Assembly (NCBI RefSeq): GCF_017873135.1
Contig: NZ_JAGGJV010000002.1
Location: 62,001 to 126,000 of the forward strand
DNA: 64,000 nucleotides
Direction: 5' to 3'
From: Rhizobium herbae
GTDB lineage: Bacteria; Pseudomonadota; Alphaproteobacteria; Rhizobiales; Rhizobiaceae
The position numbers and the translations under genes were made by a program. How positions within the stretch are numbered: the stretch's first letter is position 1; each line of letters begins with the position of its first letter. This document shows, in pieces, positions 45,492-55,660 of this stretch. Below the pieces are notes generated by a model. That model did no database searches. It saw only the letters and a program-made list of their open reading frames with translations, and had not been told where the DNA came from.

Positions 45492-46381
45492 TCAGCCGGA
45501 ATAGCGGAAGAAATCGATGAAGGCGCGCAGCGCCGGGCGCATCTGCCGGCGGCTGGCGTAGTACAGATAGGGGCCGGGATAGGGCGCGCACCAGTCCTCC
45601 AGCACCCTGATCAGCCGTCCCGTCTCGATATGCTCGATCACTCGCGCCTCGAAGGCATAGGTCAATCCCGCGCCGCCGATCGCAGCGGTGATGGTTGGCG
45701 GTCCTCGCCAAGGATCAGCGGCCCGTCGATCGGAATGGTCAGTTCCTGGCCGTCCTTCTCGAATTCCCAATTGTAGAGCGTACCGTTGGAAAACCGGCGG
45801 CGGATGCAGCGGTGACGGAGAAGATCGCGTGGATGCTGCGGGATCGGAAACTGCTCGAAATAGCCGGGCGAGGCGACGATGGCGCCGCGCATCGGTGGGC
45901 CGATCTTTACCGCGATCATGTCGGCCTCCAGGCTTTCCTCCAGCCGGACGCCCGCATCGAAGCCCTCGCGGACGATATCGGTGAAGCCATCCTCGTCGGC
46001 GATTTCCAACTTGATATCCGGGTACAGGCTGAGGAATTCACCAAGCCGGGGTGCAATCAGCAAGTCGGCTGCAAATCGCGGGGCGGTGAGGCGCAGATTG
46101 CCGGAAGGCTGGCCTTTTGCCTCGACAACGGCCGCAAGCGCCACCCCGATCTCGTCCAATGCCGGGCGAAGGCGCTCCAGCAACAGTATCCCTTCCTCGG
46201 TCGGCGCGACGCTGCGCGTCGTGCGGGCCAGCAGCCGCACGCCGAGGCTTTCCTCCAGCGTCGAGACGGCATGGCTGACCGCCGATGGGGCAATGCCGAG
46301 CTCCTTTGCGGCCGCGCGAAAACTGCGATGCGCGGCAACGGTGGAAAGAACGGCGAGTTGGGCGAGCTGATTCCTGTTCAT
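45492..46381 (-). pseudogene. LysR-family regulator, interrupted by a frameshift
   Basis: The N-terminal 239 residues (from the ATG at 46381) are an intact LysR helix-turn-helix and most of the ligand domain (A-A-K-E-L-G-I-A-P-S-A-V-S-H-A-V). The frame then stops at 45662. The expected C-terminal sequence continues in another frame, from about 45705 down to 45492: I-T-A-A-I-G-G-A-G-L-T-Y-A-F-E, then W-C-A-P-Y-P-G-P-Y-L-Y-Y-A-S-R-R-Q-M. A single-base deletion (or sequencing error) near 45700-45710 explains it. It is divergent from the aldo/keto reductase gene at 46517, its probable former target. If the product is made, it lacks the last about 70 residues. Confidence 0.85.
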
Positions 46382-46516
46382 TGGTCGAAAGAATAGAACA
46401 GCCCGTTGGGATTTGCAGCCATTATCAAACGGTCGGAGGTACATTAGTTTGAGGATGCATCGCAGACGCCTTTCGCAGTCTGCGTTTCCAATCCGGCTCA
46501 CAAAGGAGCAACCACC

Positions 46517-47512
<996 letters not shown>

Positions 47513-47665
47513 GCAGCCGTTGCCCGACGAAGAACGCGCTTCGCCCCATTCCATTGGGCGGAGCGCATACTGCCGGCAAACCGGCGACATTGCCCTGTCA
47601 CAGCTTCGTCTTTGTTCCTGTTTGCCGCCGTGGTAGAATTGGGCGGCAAGCAAGGAGCCGCGGAA

Positions 47666-48025
47666 ATGTCCGACGAACAGGCAATTGGCACAGTCGTTCA
47701 CCTCTATGTCGACGGCATGGCGTTTTGCAACGAGGCGGCCCTGCGCAAGGCCTTCCATCCGGATGCGAAGATCATCGGCAATTATGAAGGCGCGGTCGAA
47801 TGGATGTCGCGCGACGATTTCATCGCCGCCATTCTGGCCGAACCGCCCCTGTCGCCGGGAATACAGCCGCTGATGGACATCGAGATCACCGACATCGAAG
47901 GCGACGCCGCCTTCGTCAAGGTCACCGACGAATTCGCCGGCATGCGTTTCACCGACTACCTGTCCCTGCTGAAGATCGGCGGGCATTGGGTGATCGTCAA
48001 CAAGCTGTATCATCTGCATCGGTAG
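47666..48025 (+). CDS. SnoaL/NTF2-like protein
   Basis: A 119-residue alpha-plus-beta barrel protein. L-Y-V-D-G-M-A-F-C-N-E-A-A-L-R-K-A-F-H-P-D-A is typical of the putative lumazine-binding/SnoaL-like group, and the end (I-G-G-H-W-V-I-V-N-K-L-Y-H) is characteristic. The ATG at 47666 has AAGGAG 10 bases upstream; an ATG at 47612 would add unrelated residues. These proteins are usually small ligand-binding or isomerase subunits; no substrate is evident. Confidence 0.87.
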   Translation: MSDEQAIGTVVHLYVDGMAFCNEAALRKAFHPDAKIIGNYEGAVEWMSRDDFIAAILAEPPLSPGIQPLMDIEITDIEGDAAFVKVTDEFAGMRFTDYLSLLKIGGHWVIVNKLYHLHR

Positions 48026-48063
48026 GGTGTTTTCACCCAACTTCTGATGGGGAGGGTGGCTTT

Positions 48064-48247
48064 CTTCTTCTCCCGAGCGGGGAGAAGGTGCCCGAAGGGC
48101 GGATGAGGGGGCGGCTCGGCATCGATGGTCAGGTCCGTTCATCATTGTGTTTTGCCAATCTCAGTTTGCCCGGGTGTCCTGTTTTGGTGGCTTCGCCCCC
48201 CTCATCCGGCCCTTCGGGCCACCTTCTCCCCGCCGGGGAGAAGAGGG
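48064..48247. repeat. Inverted pair of rhizobial intergenic mosaic-type repeats
   Basis: Copy 1 (about 48064-48111) and copy 2 (about 48196-48247) are inverted, nearly identical units of about 45-50 bases. Each holds two nested hairpins: CTTCTCCC with GGGGAGAAG, and GCCCGAAGGGC (copy 1 lacks one flanking G/C pair), followed by GGATGAGGGG. They fit the RIME-like palindromic elements common in rhizobial genomes. They open the gene-free stretch 48026-48898, in which I find no coding region. Confidence 0.75.
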
Positions 48248-48322
48248 AGCGCGCGGCAGCCGCAAACACTTTCAGCCACGCCCGGAAAATCCGCCGTGGT
48301 TTTGCTCTTCGTTTACTTGGCC

Positions 48323-48378
48323 GGGGCGCTGGAAAGTGCCGATGACTAAGTAATGTATATGACGCCTTCCAGCGCCCC
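48323..48378. repeat. Perfect 12-base inverted repeat in gene-free region
   Basis: GGGGCGCTGGAA (48323-48334) and TTCCAGCGCCCC (48367-48378) are exact inverted copies with a 32-base AT-richer centre. No transposase is nearby. It could be a repeat-element end or a structured transcript. The remaining gap to 48898 has no recognised feature. Confidence 0.6.
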
Positions 48379-48898
48379 GTTCGATGGTCGTCGGCGGCAA
48401 CTCCGGTTCCTCTGTGGCCGACATTCGCGTCAACCTTGCGTGCCGCACAGGCACATCCGCAGCCGCGTCAGCCTGCGGAGGGGAACCATTTTCTGCTCGC
48501 CCACCGGATGAAGGCCTACGTCCTTCCCGCACCCGGCACCGGTCCCGCCTCACTGCTACGCCTAGCAGTCTAGCCGATGACAGGACTGGGGTCAGGATGA
48601 CACAGGTTTGCGGGGCGGGGAAAAACGGGGGTGGAATTTTGGCAGATAAACTTTGCAAAAGATGGCCGATCTTGTCCCGATAGAGCTCGAATGCGCGGCT
48701 ATCTGCTTCCGGCGCACCGCGGCCACCCGCAGCGCAAGGGTCAAAGGCGCGTGGCCGCGGTGCCCTTGCCGGCACCACAACTCGGTGTGCATCGGAAGAT
48801 CCGAAAGCACTATCGATTTTGTCCGTTTCACATCCTTTCGCTCATCTGACAATTGTCGGCAATCCGTAGCTCAAAGCGAATGAAGGACCTCACGCATT

Positions 48899-49627
48899 AT
48901 GGAAATCAGAAATCAGAAAATTCTTATCGTTGGTGGGGGGTCGGGGATGGGGCTGGCACTGGCTAAATCCTGTCTTAGTGGCAATGCGACCGTGACGATC
49001 GTCGGACGCAGCATGGAAAAATTGAAGGATGCGAGCCGCGCCCTGGGAAACCCTGAAGCGCTCCGCGCCATTTCCGCCGATGTCACGCAGGAACACCAAG
49101 TGGCCGATCTCTTCGAAGAAATCGGCCACATCGACCATATCGTGAGCACCGCGGCCGATATCGATGGCGCCTACGAACTTTTGCCCGCGCTCGATCTGCA
49201 GGCAGCGGAAAGGGTAGTTGCAAGCAAATTTTACGGACCGCTTCTTTTGGCAAAATACGGAGCCCCCGTTCTTTCGGCTTGTGGGTCCATCACGTACACG
49301 TCCGGTATCGCGGCCTATCGGCCAGCTGCTCGCGGATCGGTGGTCGCCGCCGTTAATGCCGCTCTTGAAGGATTGGTCCGCGCACTTGCCGTAGAGTTGG
49401 CTCCGATTCGGGTGAATGCCGTTTCGCCCGGCTGGGTCGATACACCCATATGGAAGCTTGTCGCGGGAGACAGGAAAGAGGAAACGCTTCAAGCGATGGC
49501 AGAACGTCTACCGGTTGGTCGCGTGGGTCAACCCGGAGATATCGCGGACGCCATAAGATTTCTTATGGGCAACATGTTCACGACGGGAACGGTATTGCAC
49601 GTCGAGGGTGGGCACCGCTTGATCTAA
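48899..49627 (+). CDS. SDR-fold protein lacking the catalytic Tyr/Lys
   Basis: A 242-residue short-chain dehydrogenase-fold protein. The cofactor loop G-G-G-S-G-M-G-L-A is at residues 12-20 and the downstream V-N-A-V-S-P-G-W-V-D-T is well conserved. The catalytic serine is present (T-Y-T-S135), but the Y-x3-K motif expected 13-18 residues later is missing (the stretch reads R-G-S-V-V-A-A-V-N-A-A). It may be an inactive or differently working SDR subgroup; S-G-I-A-A-Y-R-P-A is shared by such proteins. Codon use is plainer than its neighbours. Its 3' end overlaps the convergent LysR gene by 50 bases. Confidence 0.88.
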   Translation: MEIRNQKILIVGGGSGMGLALAKSCLSGNATVTIVGRSMEKLKDASRALGNPEALRAISADVTQEHQVADLFEEIGHIDHIVSTAADIDGAYELLPALDLQAAERVVASKFYGPLLLAKYGAPVLSACGSITYTSGIAAYRPAARGSVVAAVNAALEGLVRALAVELAPIRVNAVSPGWVDTPIWKLVAGDRKEETLQAMAERLPVGRVGQPGDIADAIRFLMGNMFTTGTVLHVEGGHRLI

Positions 49628-50516
49628 GGTTATCCAGCCCTTCACTTGCGGCTGCCAGCAAAAGCTTCAGCGCCGGTGGCTGCACCCGTCTTCGTCGCCA
49701 GATCATCACAAGCGAAGCAGCTTGCTTAGTCCCTGGCCAAGGCATTTCCCTGATCAAGCCCCTTTGGAGAGCGTCGGCGACCGCGAGACGCGGGACCAGC
49801 CCAATGCCCGCACCGGTCTCTACCATCCTTGCTATGGCCTCGATACTGCCAACTTCGGCGGCGAGCTTCGGTGATGGCATCCCAGCGTCAGCGAATGCCT
49901 GGTCGAATAGGGACCGGTAGACACAGCCGGCCTCCGTTGCCAAGAAACTGGCCGATGCAAGCTCTGCCACCGTCGAACTCAGCGATGCAAGCTGGCCATT
50001 GGCAGGGGTAATAAGAACCAACGGCTCTGCCGCGATCAATCGTTTGGCAAAGCTGTCACCCAGGACTCCTCTATCAAAACAAAACGCGGCATCTATAGCG
50101 CCAGTTTTGAGTTGCCGCATGAGATCGCCGCTGTCCCTGACCACCAGCCGGATTGCGATTGCCGGGTTTGCCTGACCGAAGGTCGTGAGCCAGCCTGGAA
50201 GTCTCGTGCAAGCGATGCTTTGTAACGCTCCGATGTTGAGCGTTTCGCCTTTTGAACCGGAAATGGATGCAATAGCGGCGCGAGCTTCTTCTGACAGCGA
50301 GAGAATTTCCTCCGAGTACGCGATCAGGGCCTGCCCCGCCGGTGTCAGTTCTAGGCCCGACCTAGACCTGACGAAGAGCTTTGCTGCCAGGTCGGCTTCA
50401 AGCGATTGAACCTGATCGCTGACTGCTGATTGCGATAGATGAAGTTCCTCGGCGGAACGGCTTATATTGCGGTTGCGCGCAACCGTCTGGAAGGTCTTGA
50501 GCAATCTAGGATGCAT
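49578..50516 (-). CDS. LysR-family transcriptional regulator
   Basis: A 312-residue regulator. HTH: F-Q-T-V-A-R-N-R-N-I-S-R-S-A-E-E-L-H-L-S-Q-S-A-V-S, then the linker helix and periplasmic-binding-like effector domain. The ATG at 50516 (MHPRLL) is chosen over one 54 bases upstream, which would add a non-family leader. It is convergent with the SDR gene and shares the last 50 bases with it; regulator and enzyme may have arrived together, although head-to-tail convergence is unusual for LysR targets. Confidence 0.92.
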   Translation of the reverse strand: MHPRLLKTFQTVARNRNISRSAEELHLSQSAVSDQVQSLEADLAAKLFVRSRSGLELTPAGQALIAYSEEILSLSEEARAAIASISGSKGETLNIGALQSIACTRLPGWLTTFGQANPAIAIRLVVRDSGDLMRQLKTGAIDAAFCFDRGVLGDSFAKRLIAAEPLVLITPANGQLASLSSTVAELASASFLATEAGCVYRSLFDQAFADAGMPSPKLAAEVGSIEAIARMVETGAGIGLVPRLAVADALQRGLIREMPWPGTKQAASLVMIWRRRRVQPPALKLLLAAASEGLDNLRSSGAHPRRAIPFPS

Positions 50517-50690
50517 TGAAAGCGCCAACGTTGAGCCTAGTGCGCTATGAGCACAAATACCCATTATCACAACAGAGCCAGCGGGTTCAGTCTTTAACGT
50601 GGAGCGTTACAAAAAATGAAACGGCATAACCACTTTCGGCGCAAGCCGGGCTAGTTTCCCACCTTCATCGCGACAAAACGGCAGCTAGAG

Positions 50691-50723
50691 TATCGAGAGG
50701 GGGAAGCGCCGCCCCTCTCGATA
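50691..50723 (-). terminator. Hairpin after pheT
   Basis: TATCGAGAGGGG (50691-50702) and CCCCTCTCGATA (50712-50723) form a perfect 12-base-pair stem 10 bases beyond the pheT stop on the minus strand. The following sequence is only weakly T-rich, so this may be a terminator or a 3' stabilising hairpin. Confidence 0.6.
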
Positions 50724-50732
50724 TCTACGTTC

Positions 50733-53159
50733 CTAACCCCGCAAAACCCCGCCCGTGTTCTTCGTCACGTTGGCGATGATCTTGCCGGTCAAAGCTTCGA
50801 AATCCTCGTCGGTCAGGGTGCGGTCGGCCGGCTGGATGACGACTTCGATGGCGATCGACTTCTTGCCTTCGCCGAGCGATGCGCCTTCGAAAATGTCGAA
50901 GACGTTGACGCCGGTGACCAGCTTGCGGTCGGCGCTGGAGGCGGCCTTCAGGATCGCGCCGGCTTCAACCGATTTGTCGACCACGAAGGCGAAGTCGCGC
51001 TTGACGGCCTGGAAGGGGGAAAGCTCCAGTGCCGGCTTGGTGCGGGTGGCCTTCTTCTTCGGCTCGGGCATGGCATCAACATAGACTTCGAAGCCTGCAA
51101 GGGCGCCGGAAACGTCGAGCGCTTCCAGCACCTTCGGATGGAATTCGCCGAAATGGCCAAGCACGATCTTCGGGCCGAGCTTGATCGTGCCGGAACGGCC
51201 GGGATGATACCAGGACGGGCCGCCCGCTTCGAACTGGACATTGCCCATCGGCACGCCACAGGCTTCCAGAACCGCAATGGCGTCGGCCTTGGCGTCGAAC
51301 ACGTCGACCGGCTTGCCGCCGCCCTTGGTTGCATTCGACCAGGAGCGGCCGGCGCCGGCAAGCGATGCGGTGCCGCGGCGGATACCGCCGGCAACGCGGC
51401 GCTGGCCGGATGGCGTATCGTTCTCATAGGTGCCGGAGACCTCGAAGATCGCCACGTCGCCAAAGCCCTTGTCGGCATTGCGCTGGGCGGCGGTCAAAAG
51501 ACCGGGCAGCAGCGACGGCCGCATGTCGGACATGTCGGCGGCGATCGGGTTTGCCAGCGACAGCGAGGATGCGCCGCCGCCGAAAAGCTCGGCCTGCGCC
51601 TTGGAGATGAACGACCAGGTGACGGCTTCGAGCATGCCGCGCGCGGCCAGCGCCCGCTTGGCCAGCCGGGTGCGGATCTGCAGGGTCGTCAGGATCTTGC
51701 CGTTGACGGCGCCGAGATGTTCGATCGGCTCCGGCTTGATATTGTCGACGCCGTGGATGCGCATGACCTCTTCGACCAGGTCCGCCTTGCCATCGACGTC
51801 GGGACGCCAGGAGGGAACGGAGACCGAGACGCGTTCGCCGGCGCCTTCGACGCCGAAGCCGAGGCCCTTGAGGATCGACACGGCTTCTTCCGAGCCGACT
51901 TCCAGTCCCGTCAGACGCTTGACCTCGGAAACCGGGAAATCGACGACCTTTGCCGTATAGCCGGCATAACCGACCACATCGGTCTTCGCCGCCGCGCCGC
52001 CGCAGATATCGACGATCAGCTGCGTGGCGCGCTCGAGGCCCGGGATCATGTATTCCGGATCGACGCCGCGCTCGAAGCGGTAGCGCGCATCGGTGATGAT
52101 CCCCAGTGTGCGGCCGCTCTTGGCGATGTTCATCGGGTCCCAGAGGGCGGATTCGATCAGCACGTCGACGGTGTTCTCGTCGCAGCCGGAATGCTCGCCG
52201 CCCATGATGCCGCCGATCGATTCGATGCCATTGTCGTCGGAGATCACCACATTGGCCGGCGACAGCGTGTATTCGCGCGTGTCGAGCGCCAGAACCTTTT
52301 CGCCTTCCGTGGCGCGACGGACGGTCAGATTGCCCGTGACCTTGGCGGCGTCGAAGACGTGCAGCGGCCGGCCCTGGTCGAAGGTCATGTAGTTGGTGAC
52401 ATCGACCAGCGCGTTGATCGGCCGCAAGCCGATGGCCAGCAGCCGCTGCTGCATCCATTTCGGGCTCGGGCCATTCCTGACGCCGCGCACCAGGCGCAGC
52501 GCGAAACCGGGGCAGAGATGGCTGTCCTCGCCGAGGTCGAGCTTGACCTTGGTCGTCGTCTCGCCTTCGACCTTGAAGGTCGGCTGCGGCTGCGGCTTCA
52601 GCGTGCCCATGCCGGAGGCGGCCAGATCGCGGGCAATGCCGTAGATCGAGGTGCAGTCCGGACGGTTCGGCGTCAGGTTGATCTCGATCATCGGATCATC
52701 GAGCCCGGCATAGGCGGCAAAGCTGGTGCCGACCGGCGCGTCGTCCGGCAGATCGATGATGCCGTCATGGCTGTCCGACATCTGCAGCTCTTTTTCCGAG
52801 CACATCATGCCATGGCTCTCGACGCCACGGATGGTGCCGATGGCAAGCGTCACGTCGAGACCCGGCACATAGGCGCCGGGAGCGGCGAAGGCGCCGACCA
52901 GGCCGGCGCGCGCATTCGGGGCGCCGCAGACGACCTGGATCGGTGCGCCGGTACCGGTATCGACCATCAGCACCTTCAGCTTGTCGGCCTGCGGGTGTTT
53001 TTCCGCCGAGACGACCTTGGCGATGACGAAGGGTTTGAACGCGGCCTTGTCGTCGACATCCTCGACCTCCAGCCCGATCGCCGTCAGGCGCGCGCAGATC
53101 TGTTCAAGGGTGGCATCCGTTTCCAGATGGTCTTTCAGCCAGGAGAGTGTGAATTTCAT
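50733..53159 (-). CDS. pheT: Phenylalanyl-tRNA synthetase beta subunit
   Basis: An 808-residue subunit of the heterotetrameric synthetase. Domains in order: N-terminal tRNA-binding OB fold (about 40-150, [11 protein letters not shown]), B3/B4 editing domain (about 210-385), B5 (about 400-475), the catalytic-like core, and the C-terminal anticodon-binding (FDX-ACB) domain (about 715-807, [11 protein letters not shown]). All are present with normal length. It follows pheS with one ASCH-domain gene in between. Confidence 0.98.
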   Translation of the reverse strand: MKFTLSWLKDHLETDATLEQICARLTAIGLEVEDVDDKAAFKPFVIAKVVSAEKHPQADKLKVLMVDTGTGAPIQVVCGAPNARAGLVGAFAAPGAYVPGLDVTLAIGTIRGVESHGMMCSEKELQMSDSHDGIIDLPDDAPVGTSFAAYAGLDDPMIEINLTPNRPDCTSIYGIARDLAASGMGTLKPQPQPTFKVEGETTTKVKLDLGEDSHLCPGFALRLVRGVRNGPSPKWMQQRLLAIGLRPINALVDVTNYMTFDQGRPLHVFDAAKVTGNLTVRRATEGEKVLALDTREYTLSPANVVISDDNGIESIGGIMGGEHSGCDENTVDVLIESALWDPMNIAKSGRTLGIITDARYRFERGVDPEYMIPGLERATQLIVDICGGAAAKTDVVGYAGYTAKVVDFPVSEVKRLTGLEVGSEEAVSILKGLGFGVEGAGERVSVSVPSWRPDVDGKADLVEEVMRIHGVDNIKPEPIEHLGAVNGKILTTLQIRTRLAKRALAARGMLEAVTWSFISKAQAELFGGGASSLSLANPIAADMSDMRPSLLPGLLTAAQRNADKGFGDVAIFEVSGTYENDTPSGQRRVAGGIRRGTASLAGAGRSWSNATKGGGKPVDVFDAKADAIAVLEACGVPMGNVQFEAGGPSWYHPGRSGTIKLGPKIVLGHFGEFHPKVLEALDVSGALAGFEVYVDAMPEPKKKATRTKPALELSPFQAVKRDFAFVVDKSVEAGAILKAASSADRKLVTGVNVFDIFEGASLGEGKKSIAIEVVIQPADRTLTDEDFEALTGKIIANVTKNTGGVLRG

Positions 53160-53173
53160 TGTTCACCTATGTT

Positions 53174-53590
53174 CTAAATTTGGCGTTCCAGCACTTCAAC
53201 AAGGCGGAAGCGCTCGCAGACGAGTTCCATATCGGGGGAGAAGCCGCCATTGCGGCGGAAATAGTGCTCATGCCCTTCGCGCCAATCGCCCAGCGTCCGA
53301 AAACCCTCGCCTTCCGCGAGGGCGAAGGCCTCGTCCACCTCTTCGAATCTGCGGACGGTGACCTCCATTGTTTCGATAACGGCGGCCGGCCGGCCGGCGC
53401 CGTCAAGCACAACATCGCGGCGGCCGACGACTGGCAAGGTTTCCTTACCCTCGCCGTAGTCGTTGACGCGCCCGCAGGTCGCCGTCTTCCTGCCGTCAAG
53501 GACCAGCGCCAGCAGGTCGTCCGCCATCGTTGGCGAATCGCCAAAGGAGAATGTCACCGCTCCTTTCAGCCGGTCCGGAAGCTCGCTCAT
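53174..53590 (-). CDS. ASCH-domain protein between pheS and pheT
   Basis: A 138-residue ASCH-fold protein: [24 protein letters not shown] begins the domain, and [23 protein letters not shown] and W-R-E-G-H complete its signature. ASCH proteins bind RNA or modified nucleosides; members hydrolyse N4-acetylcytidine. Its ATG overlaps the pheS stop (ATGA), so it is translated from the pheST transcript. pheT starts 14 bases after its stop. A role in nucleoside or tRNA metabolism is a guess from context. Confidence 0.9.
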   Translation of the reverse strand: MSELPDRLKGAVTFSFGDSPTMADDLLALVLDGRKTATCGRVNDYGEGKETLPVVGRRDVVLDGAGRPAAVIETMEVTVRRFEEVDEAFALAEGEGFRTLGDWREGHEHYFRRNGGFSPDMELVCERFRLVEVLERQI

Positions 53591-54672
53591 GCGGAAAGCC
53601 CGCCAAACAGCGTCGGCATGTCGAGTGGGCGGAAACCGTAATGGCTCATCCAGCGCACGTCGGCGTCGAAGAAGTTTCTGAGGTCCGGCATGCCGTATTT
53701 CAGCATGGCGATGCGGTCGAGCCCCATGCCCCAGGCAAAGCCCTGGTAGACGTCGGGATCGAGGCCGCCGGCGCGCAGCACGTTCGGGTGGACCATGCCG
53801 CAGCCGAGGATTTCCATCCAGTCGGTGCCTTCGCCGAACTTGACGATCGGGCCGGAGGAGCGGTCGCACTGGATATCGACCTCGAAGGACGGCTCGGTGA
53901 ACGGGAAGAACGACGGGCGGAAGCGCATCGTCACGTCGTCGACCTCGAAGAAGGTCTTGCAGAACTCCTCGAGGATCCAGCGCATGTTGGCGACGTTCGA
54001 CTTGGTGTCGACGACGAGGCCCTCGACCTGATGGAACATCGGCGAATGGGTGGCGTCCGAGTCCTGCCGGTAGGTCTTGCCGGGGATGATGATGCGGATC
54101 GGCGGCTTTTGCGCTTCCATCGTGCGGATCTGCACCGGCGAGGTGTGCGTGCGCAGAACCTTGCGCTCGCCGTTTGCGTCCGGATTGAAGAAGAACGTGT
54201 CGTGCATCTCGCGGGCCGGGTGGCCTTCGGGGAAATTCAGCGCGGTGAAATTGTAATAGTCGGTCTCGATATCCGGACCTTCGGCGATCGAGAAGCCCAT
54301 GTCGGCGAAGATCGCGGTGATCTCGTCGATGATCTGGCTGATCGGATGAATGCGGCCGCGTTCAGTCGGGGAAGAACGCACCGGCAGACTGATATCGACG
54401 GTCTCGCGGGCGAGACGCTCGGCGATCGCCGCGTCCTTGAGGTCAGACTTGCGGGCAGCGATCGCTGCAAAGACATCATTCTTCAACGCATTGATGGCGG
54501 CACCGCGCGTCTGGCGCTCCTCCGGCGTCATGGTGCCGAGCGTCTTCAGCAGCTCGGAGATCGAGCCCTTCTTGCCCAGCGCATTGACACGCACGGCTTC
54601 GATCGCCGCTTCGTCGCCGGCACTGGTAACCTCGGCCAGCAAGTTCTCTTTCAGTGCTTCCAGATCGGACAT
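53587..54672 (-). CDS. pheS: Phenylalanyl-tRNA synthetase alpha subunit
   Basis: A 361-residue class II synthetase subunit. The N-terminal coiled coil (residues 1-85) is followed by the catalytic core: motif 2 region with [20 protein letters not shown], and motif 3 with [15 protein letters not shown]. The [11 protein letters not shown] segment forms the phenylalanine pocket. It is preceded by a possible transcription attenuator (54713-54777). Confidence 0.98.
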   Translation of the reverse strand: MSDLEALKENLLAEVTSAGDEAAIEAVRVNALGKKGSISELLKTLGTMTPEERQTRGAAINALKNDVFAAIAARKSDLKDAAIAERLARETVDISLPVRSSPTERGRIHPISQIIDEITAIFADMGFSIAEGPDIETDYYNFTALNFPEGHPAREMHDTFFFNPDANGERKVLRTHTSPVQIRTMEAQKPPIRIIIPGKTYRQDSDATHSPMFHQVEGLVVDTKSNVANMRWILEEFCKTFFEVDDVTMRFRPSFFPFTEPSFEVDIQCDRSSGPIVKFGEGTDWMEILGCGMVHPNVLRAGGLDPDVYQGFAWGMGLDRIAMLKYGMPDLRNFFDADVRWMSHYGFRPLDMPTLFGGLSA

Positions 54673-54712
54673 CGTTTATTTCCCGGTTTCATCCCGTGAT
54701 CGGTCAAAGAAA

Positions 54713-54742
54713 AACCCGCGCCAGCCGAGCCAGCGCGGGTTT
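54713..54742 (-). terminator. Terminator/attenuator hairpin between rplT and pheS
   Basis: Read on the minus strand, AACCCGCGC pairs with GCGCGGGTT across an 11-base loop and is followed by TTTTCTTT. It is a good intrinsic terminator placed 41 bases before the pheS start. The upstream strand CCAGCGCTTCCCAA (54764-54777) can instead pair with TTGGGAA and GCGCTGG that flank and include the left arm, so the region could switch between terminator and antiterminator. Confidence 0.7.
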
Positions 54743-54779
54743 CCCAACTAATATTGAAAAGGCTTGGGAAGCGCTGGTC

Positions 54780-55184
54780 TTAACGAACCGCGCTTTCAAA
54801 CTCATTGGTGGTGCCGGCGTCCTTGAGGTAGGACAGGGCCTTCTTGGCAGCAGCGACGAGCGCGCCGAATGCTTCCGGCTCATGGATCGCCATGTCGGAG
54901 AGAACCTTGCGGTCGACTTCGATGCCAGCCTTCGACAGACCGTCGATGAAACGGCCATAGGTCAGGCCCTGCTCGCGGACGGCAGCGTTGATGCGCTGGA
55001 TCCAGAGAGCGCGGAAGTTGCGCTTGTTGACCTTGCGGTCGCGATAGGCAAAAGCCTTCGAGCGATCCACGGCAGCCTTGGCGGCGCGGATGGTATTCTT
55101 GCGGCGGCCGTAGAAGCCCTTGGCTGCCTTGAGTGTCTTCTTGTGCTTGGCGTGGGAAGTTACGCCGCGTTTTACACGTGCCAT
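54780..55184 (-). CDS. rplT: 50S ribosomal protein L20
   Basis: A 134-residue protein with the L20 start [14 protein letters not shown] and G-F-Y-G-R-R-K-N-T. It binds 23S rRNA early in large-subunit assembly. The C-terminus has a slightly longer tail ([10 protein letters not shown]) as in other rhizobia. Second ribosomal gene of the infC-rpmI-rplT block. Confidence 0.99.
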   Translation of the reverse strand: MARVKRGVTSHAKHKKTLKAAKGFYGRRKNTIRAAKAAVDRSKAFAYRDRKVNKRNFRALWIQRINAAVREQGLTYGRFIDGLSKAGIEVDRKVLSDMAIHEPEAFGALVAAAKKALSYLKDAGTTNEFESAVR

Positions 55185-55223
55185 GTCATGATCTCCTTAA
55201 AAAATCCAAAAGTGCCAGACGTC

Positions 55224-55427
55224 TTAAAGACCGTTGGGCAGGTAGTTCTTGATGACCTTCTTGCCATCAGGCTCTGCAAGCACCATCGTGCCACGTGCAT
55301 CGCGAATGAACTTGTTGGACCGCTTGATCATGCCATGGCGCTTGCCTGCGGCAGCTGCCATCACCTTGCCGGTCGCGGTGATCTTGAACCGCTTCTTGGC
55401 CGAGGATTTCGTCTTCATCTTGGGCAT
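55224..55427 (-). CDS. rpmI: 50S ribosomal protein L35
   Basis: A 67-residue basic protein: [25 protein letters not shown] and the end K-N-Y-L-P-N-G-L are canonical L35. The ATG at 55427 is the true start; the frame is open further upstream only by chance. It lies 39 bases before rplT. Confidence 0.99.
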   Translation of the reverse strand: MPKMKTKSSAKKRFKITATGKVMAAAAGKRHGMIKRSNKFIRDARGTMVLAEPDGKKVIKNYLPNGL

Positions 55428-55606
55428 TTTGCTACTCCATTTTTCTTGATTTCGAGATCGACTGACGAGGTCGTCTCCAGCGTAAAGAACGGCCACGGCA
55501 TGCCCTGCCGGACCGTTCGGACGGGGGCTTGTAACCGAAGCGCCCGCAAAGTGCAATGGGATTGAGGCAAACGCCCCGATATTTCCGCATTGCCGGTCGT
55601 CGATAT

Positions 55607-55633
55607 GAAAAAGCCGCCCATAAAGCGGCTTTC
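55607..55633 (-). terminator. Rho-independent terminator after infC
   Basis: On the minus strand GAAAGCCGC (55633-55625) pairs with GCGGCTTTTTC (55617-55607), with a 7-base loop and a T tract. It lies 28 bases after the infC stop, so rpmI-rplT may need partial readthrough or their own promoter. Confidence 0.8.
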
Positions 55634-55660
55634 ATCAGGTGCGTCCTGAAAGACAGGCGC

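Noticed and set aside
48272-48852. Several 60-170-codon open frames in the repeat-rich gap.
   Set aside because: They lack ribosome binding sites and recognisable motifs and overlap one another on both strands.
51138-53177. A 679-codon plus-strand open frame opposite pheT.
   Set aside because: Composition is that of an antisense frame of pheT; no domain or ribosome binding site is visible.
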